Below the pieces are notes generated by a model. That model had not been told where the DNA came from. It was given only the letters and a program-made list of their open reading frames with translations, and did no database searches. Both the position numbers and the translations under genes were made by a program. A stretch of 7,800 nt of DNA from the NCBI GenBank assembly GCA_026389975.1, contig JAPLGV010000376.1, positions 1-7,800 of the forward strand, written 5' to 3'. The stretch comes from Chloroflexota bacterium. GTDB lineage: Bacteria; Chloroflexota; Anaerolineae; Anaerolineales; Villigracilaceae. Shown piece after piece: positions 4,954 through 7,800 of this stretch. Positions within the stretch are counted from its first letter, which is position 1. Each line of letters starts with the position of its first letter.

Positions 4954-6299
4954 TCACCCCGCCCTGACACTATTCCGCCCGGCGGACTTCGCAGCGTAGA
5001 GCGCCTGGTCCGCGCGCTTGATGAGCATATCCAATGTCAGGGCTGGATTAAAATCTGAATCCAGCCTTGCAACACCCATGCTGACTGTTACAAACAACTT
5101 CGTCTTAATAGAAGTTATCTTCATTTTTTCAATTTTCTCCCGTAACCGTTCAGCTGCTTGCAGCCCCCCTCCCGCAACCGTCTCAGGCATCAGGATGACA
5201 AATTCCTCGCCTCCATAGCGGCCAAGGATATCAATACCGCGCAGTTTTTTTGACAGAGATTTACGAGCGCGCACAATACTTGATCGCCAATTTGGTGACC
5301 GTATTGATCGTTGAATTGTTTAAACTCGTCAATGTCCAGCATAACCAGGGATAGAGGCCGTTGGTAGCGGATTGCGCGCTGCAACTCTTTCTCGGCCAGA
5401 GCCATGAAATGTCGGCGATTGAAGCAGGCTGTCAGTGGATCCTGGTTTGCCAGCCGTTGGACTTCCTGATACAAATGGATGCGTTTCGAAATTTCAGTGG
5501 CAATAAAGACAACCTTACTGTGTCCATCCGCGCTTTTCTCCATCAACGCGATATGCCCCTCGAACCATCGTTCGCCGCCGGCCAGGACCGGGATTTTATA
5601 TTCAATGACTTGGGTTTTGCCAGTCTCTATGGCCTGTTGAATAGCATCCATCATTAAAACTGCTGCGCGGGGAGGCATCATCTCCGCGATCAGATGGCCC
5701 TTCAGTTTGTCTGCATCTGTACGCAGGAGGCTGGTCTCATTGGCCATGATCTCCAGATAACGACCTTCCTCATCGTAAACAAAAGACAGGTTGGGAAGCG
5801 CCTTAACAAATGCATCCAATTTCATTTCCCGCTCGCGCAGGAGCTCCTGCGAACGGGTCAATTCATCGAGCCGTGCAGTTAATTCCCGGTTTGCTGATTG
5901 AAGCTGGACACGCAACCGAAGAATTGCCAGATGCGTCTCCACCCGCGCCCGAACTTCTTCATAATCAAATGGTTTGGAAATGTAATCCACGCCCCCGGCA
6001 TGGAAGGCTTTTATTTTGTCCTCAACACCGTCCAACGCACTGATAAAGATGACCGGGATATCGCGCGTACGCACATCCTTTTTCAAGCGCACGCAGGTTT
6101 CAAAACCATCCATCTCTGGCATGTTGATGTCAAGCAGAATGAGATCAGGTGAGGATGTTTGAGCATAGTCAATGGCCTGTGCACCATTACCCGCTGTTTT
6201 GACCGTGTAACCCTGATTCGCCAATATCCGCGACAACAAGGTAACGTTTTCAGGCATATCATCCACAATGAGGATGGTTCCATCCAATTTATCATCCAT
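4954..6299 (-). pseudogene. Response-regulator diguanylate cyclase (REC-PAS-GGDEF), frameshifted
   Basis: Restored across one -1 frameshift, this is a 448-residue diguanylate cyclase making c-di-GMP from two GTP. Residues 5-120 are a receiver domain with acidic D13/D14, phospho-acceptor D57 (LLDINMPEMDG), S87 and K109 (SKP). About 122-160 is a coiled coil. About 161-272 is a PAS-like sensor. The GGDEF domain starts near 285 (NQDPLTACFNRRHF, then DIDEFKQFNDQYGH at 322-335). The frame breaks at A7 (T run 5245-5251 on the + strand). The first frame runs on to a stop at 5190, giving 369 residues without an active site. The second frame (to 4954) supplies LRGIDILGRYGGEEF. It therefore has an RxxD inhibitory site exactly five residues before an intact GGEEF, and a normal C-terminus ADQALYAAKSAGRN. 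One extra A would fix it. The cause may be a real indel, an assembly error in a homopolymer, or productive slippage. The start ATG at 6297-6299 has AGGA 10 nt upstream. Confidence 0.85.
5245..5251 (-). other. A7 homopolymer and frameshift site in the cyclase gene
   Basis: On the coding strand the sequence reads CAA AAA AAC in the upstream frame, that is, a heptamer A AAA AAC in the zero frame. This is a classical -1 slippery sequence. Slipping back one base gives AAA CTG CGC GGT and joins the two halves of the GGDEF domain in register. I see no obvious Shine-Dalgarno-like stimulator about 10 nt upstream and no strong hairpin just downstream. Confidence 0.8.
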
Positions 6300-6455
6300 A
6301 GGGCGCGATTCCTATTTTTGTTATCACTATTCTCCGTAAACACTATACAACAGAATCGGGTTTTTGGGGGAATTCCCCTCTATCACCACGGCGATTCGCA
6401 AAGAACCAGAATCGGTCTGCAAACAAATGTCCCTTTGTGGTGTAAAATAATCTCA
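6300..6455. other. Divergent intergenic region between cyclase and sigma-factor genes
   Basis: These 156 bp separate the two divergent start codons. They hold a perfect 12-bp palindrome GGGGAATTCCCC (6367-6378) and a 9-bp direct repeat CAGAATCGG (6351-6359 and 6407-6415, 56 bp apart). Between them is the short palindrome GCGATTCGC (6391-6399). These are candidate operator sites. For the leftward cyclase gene, possible -10 boxes on the - strand are TATAGT (about 6342-6347) or GATAAC (about 6320-6325), neither with a good -35. No third gene is visible. Confidence 0.4.
6443..6448 (+). promoter_or_regulatory. -10 box of the sigma-factor gene (leaderless transcript likely)
   Basis: TAAAAT, preceded by GTG exactly as the lysS box is preceded by TTG, ends only 7 nt before the ATG at 6456. 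Transcription would begin at or within a base or two of that ATG. No Shine-Dalgarno is present at the normal distance. No convincing -35 is seen. Confidence 0.5.
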
Positions 6456-7064
6456 ATGGACGAACCCGCTCTCATCCGTAATGCCCAGCACGGCGATCTC
6501 GACGCCTTTAACACCCTCGTGCTCGCCTACCAGGACATCGTCTACAATACGGCCCTGCGCATTCTGGGAGACGAAGACCTGGCTGCCGATGCGTCGCAGG
6601 AAGCCTTCATCTCCGCATTCCGCGCCCTCAACTCCTACCGCGGCGGTTCCTTCCGTGCCTGGCTGTTGCGCACTGTCACCAACGCCTGCTACGACGAACT
6701 GCGCCGTAAAAAGCGCCGTCCCACCACGCCGCTCGAACCCGAGACCGAAGATGGCGACGAAGTCGAGACCCCGCGCTGGTTGGCCGATCCCAACGCCTCC
6801 CCCGAAGAACAACTTGACCAGGCTGAACTCGAACATGCCATCCAGCACTGTCTTGAGAATCTTCCCACCGACTTCCGGGTTGTGGTCGTCCTGGCCGACA
6901 TCCAGGGCCTCGACTACACCGAAGTCGCTGCGGTCGTTAAGAAACCGCTCGGCACGATCAAGTCCCGCCTGGCACGCGCCCGCCTGCGTCTGCGTGAGTG
7001 CTTGCAATCCTTTCGGGAACTTTTGCCCGCCGCCTTCCGTCTGGAAGAGGAGCGTGGCCTATGA
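6456..7064 (+). CDS. ECF-family RNA polymerase sigma factor
   Basis: This 202-residue sigma-70 family protein of the ECF type (regions 2 and 4 only) directs RNA polymerase to a dedicated promoter set. Region 2 spans about 8-88, with the core-binding and -10 segment DLAADASQEAFISAFRAL (41-58) and region 2.4 GGSFRAWLLRTVTNACYDEL (63-82), followed by a basic RRKKRR. An acidic linker of about 40 residues (90-128) separates it from region 4 (133-182), whose helix-turn-helix is GLDYTEVAAVVKKPLGTIKS (151-170) followed by RLARARLRLR. The start at 6456 is chosen because homology begins at MDEPALIRNAQHGD. The open frame continues upstream only as antisense of the cyclase gene. The stop overlaps the anti-sigma start (ATGA), so the two are co-translated, the usual layout for a sigma factor and its inhibitor. 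The regulated promoters cannot be named from here. Confidence 0.93.
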   Translation: MDEPALIRNAQHGDLDAFNTLVLAYQDIVYNTALRILGDEDLAADASQEAFISAFRALNSYRGGSFRAWLLRTVTNACYDELRRKKRRPTTPLEPETEDGDEVETPRWLADPNASPEEQLDQAELEHAIQHCLENLPTDFRVVVVLADIQGLDYTEVAAVVKKPLGTIKSRLARARLRLRECLQSFRELLPAAFRLEEERGL

Positions 7065-7717
7065 CGACACCTTCCTTCCGCGACGTGGAACAACTTTCGG
7101 CCTCCCTGGACGGGCAACTGTCTCAGGCCGAAAAGACGCGCCTGGAAGCCCGCATCCAATTGGACCCGGCGCTTTCCGCCGCACTGGTAGATTTGCGCCA
7201 GGCCCGTGCCATTCTCCGCCGCACGCCCAAACGCCGCCTCCCGCGCAACTTCACCCTGACGCCCAAAATGGCCGGGATCAGGCCTCCGGTCCCGCGCCTC
7301 GTGCCGGCGTTCTCGTGGGCCTCCGCCGTGGCGATGCTGCTCTTCGTCTGCACCCTGGGGACGAACCTGCTTGGGCGTCTGTCCTTCGGCGCGGCTGCCC
7401 CGCTGATGGCCGCTGCGCCCAGCGGTATGGGCGGCGGGGTCGGTGGCGGCCCGGCTGCCACCCAGCCTCGGACGGCGATGGAAACCCTGCCGTTGGGCAC
7501 ACCCACCCCGGAGATGTTGACCTTGCTGACTCCGGAAGCCACCCAGGTGCCCGATGCCCGGACCATCCAGCCGCAGGTTACATCTAAAACTCCTTCCAGA
7601 CCGATGAATCTCTGGCTATGGATCTGGCCAGGGCTGGCGATACTGCTGCTCACAAGCGCCTTGCTCATCCGCTGGAGCAGCATCCGTGCTTTTCACCGCA
7701 AGTCCAGTCCGAAATAA
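7061..7717 (+). CDS. Membrane anti-sigma factor (two TM segments)
   Basis: This 218-residue protein is the likely inhibitor of the sigma factor whose stop codon it overlaps by ATGA. Residues 6-53 form a helical anti-sigma domain (DVEQLSASLDGQLSQAEKTR, then LEARIQLDPALSAAL). It lacks the HxxxCxxC zinc motif of RsrA/ChrR-type factors. Residues 54-68 are basic with PRNFTL, typical of the juxta-membrane part. TM1 is about 81-103 and TM2 about 183-203. This topology puts a loop of about 80 residues outside, with a Gly-rich patch (122-130) and Thr/Pro-rich stretches. A short basic tail (204-218) lies in the cytoplasm. The outer loop is the probable sensor or protease target. The start at 7061 is supported by GAGGAG at 7047-7052 with 8 nt spacing. 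An upstream in-frame start inside the sigma gene has no such support. Function is inferred from position and architecture. Confidence 0.82.
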   Translation: MTTPSFRDVEQLSASLDGQLSQAEKTRLEARIQLDPALSAALVDLRQARAILRRTPKRRLPRNFTLTPKMAGIRPPVPRLVPAFSWASAVAMLLFVCTLGTNLLGRLSFGAAAPLMAAAPSGMGGGVGGGPAATQPRTAMETLPLGTPTPEMLTLLTPEATQVPDARTIQPQVTSKTPSRPMNLWLWIWPGLAILLLTSALLIRWSSIRAFHRKSSPK

Positions 7718-7733
7718 GGATCGAATCGCAAGA

Positions 7734-7767
7734 CCGCCGGTACAGCCACCAACCGGCGGCTTTTTTT
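7734..7767 (+). terminator. Terminator of the sigma/anti-sigma operon
   Basis: CCGCCGGT (7734-7741) pairs perfectly with ACCGGCGG (7752-7759) around a 10-nt loop. It is followed by C and seven T (7761-7767). It begins 17 nt after the anti-sigma stop. Confidence 0.93.
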
Positions 7768-7769
7768 CC

Positions 7770-7798
7770 TTGTATTCTCCACCACAACCGGTGATAAT
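7770..7798 (+). promoter_or_regulatory. Promoter of a gene beyond the window
   Basis: TTGTAT (7770-7775) and GATAAT (7793-7798) are spaced by 17 bp, directly after the terminator. This is a good primary-sigma layout pointing to a rightward gene that starts just outside the window. Confidence 0.5.
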
Positions 7799-7800
7799 TA

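Noticed and set aside
4793..4999. 68-codon open frame through the second element
   Set aside because: It is translated repeat sequence (HKGHEG...) running into the antisense of the cyclase 3' end, with no ribosome-binding site.
4954..5274. A separate small GGDEF gene starting at the GTG near 5274
   Set aside because: It lacks the first half of the domain and a ribosome-binding site. The upstream frame supplies exactly the missing half across one -1 shift.
6403..6432. Autoregulatory ECF-type promoter from GAACC (6403-6407) with a GTCC downstream
   Set aside because: The gap to the -10-like GTCC is about 21 bp, too long for ECF promoters, and the motif is too short to trust.
6159..6455. Longer sigma factor beginning upstream of 6456
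   Set aside because: The added residues are antisense to the receiver domain of the cyclase and unlike any sigma region. A -10 box lies just before 6456.

Overview
The window reads as a bacterial chromosomal segment with moderately high GC, most plausibly from a Chloroflexota (Anaerolineae-like) genome. That assignment is an inference. It rests on the style of the proteins (the SPHFDDAVLS type of PIG-L protein, the LysRS linker, an ECF sigma factor with a zinc-less anti-sigma factor) and on very short leaders behind TATAAT-like boxes. No rRNA or other decisive marker is present. I see no phage, CRISPR or defence system.

Layout, left to right. (1) 1-213 is the end of a TPR-repeat protein. One base later comes an SbcD/Mre11-type metallophosphoesterase (215-1423), and 24 bases after that a PIG-L/LmbE-type deacetylase (1448-2176). 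All three are on the + strand and probably co-transcribed. (2) 2177-2420 is a 244-bp non-coding insertion with terminal inverted repeats and a perfect 9-bp target duplication. One copy of the duplication contains the stop codon of the PIG-L gene. (3) Next is a housekeeping pair: greA (2543-3013), with a strong promoter and a structured leader, then a terminator, then lysS (3100-4632), then a strong hairpin terminator. (4) 4690-4953 is non-coding. It holds a degenerate 27-bp tandem repeat and a second, unrelated MITE-like element (4795-4916) flanked by a 6-bp direct repeat. (5) On the - strand, 6299-4954 encodes a response-regulator diguanylate cyclase (REC, coiled coil, PAS, GGDEF). It is interrupted by a -1 frameshift at a run of seven A just before the GGEEF active site. 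(6) Divergently, on the + strand, an ECF sigma factor (6456-7064) overlaps a two-TM anti-sigma factor by ATGA (7061-7717). A terminator follows, and then the promoter of a gene outside the window.

Functionally this is ordinary core material (transcript-cleavage factor, lysyl-tRNA synthetase, DNA-end processing) next to two signalling modules (c-di-GMP and ECF/anti-sigma). The most informative observations are the two small mobile elements with visible target-site duplications, the frameshift in the cyclase, the greA leader hairpin and the apparently leaderless sigma-factor mRNA. I did not find a convincing previously undescribed multi-gene system.
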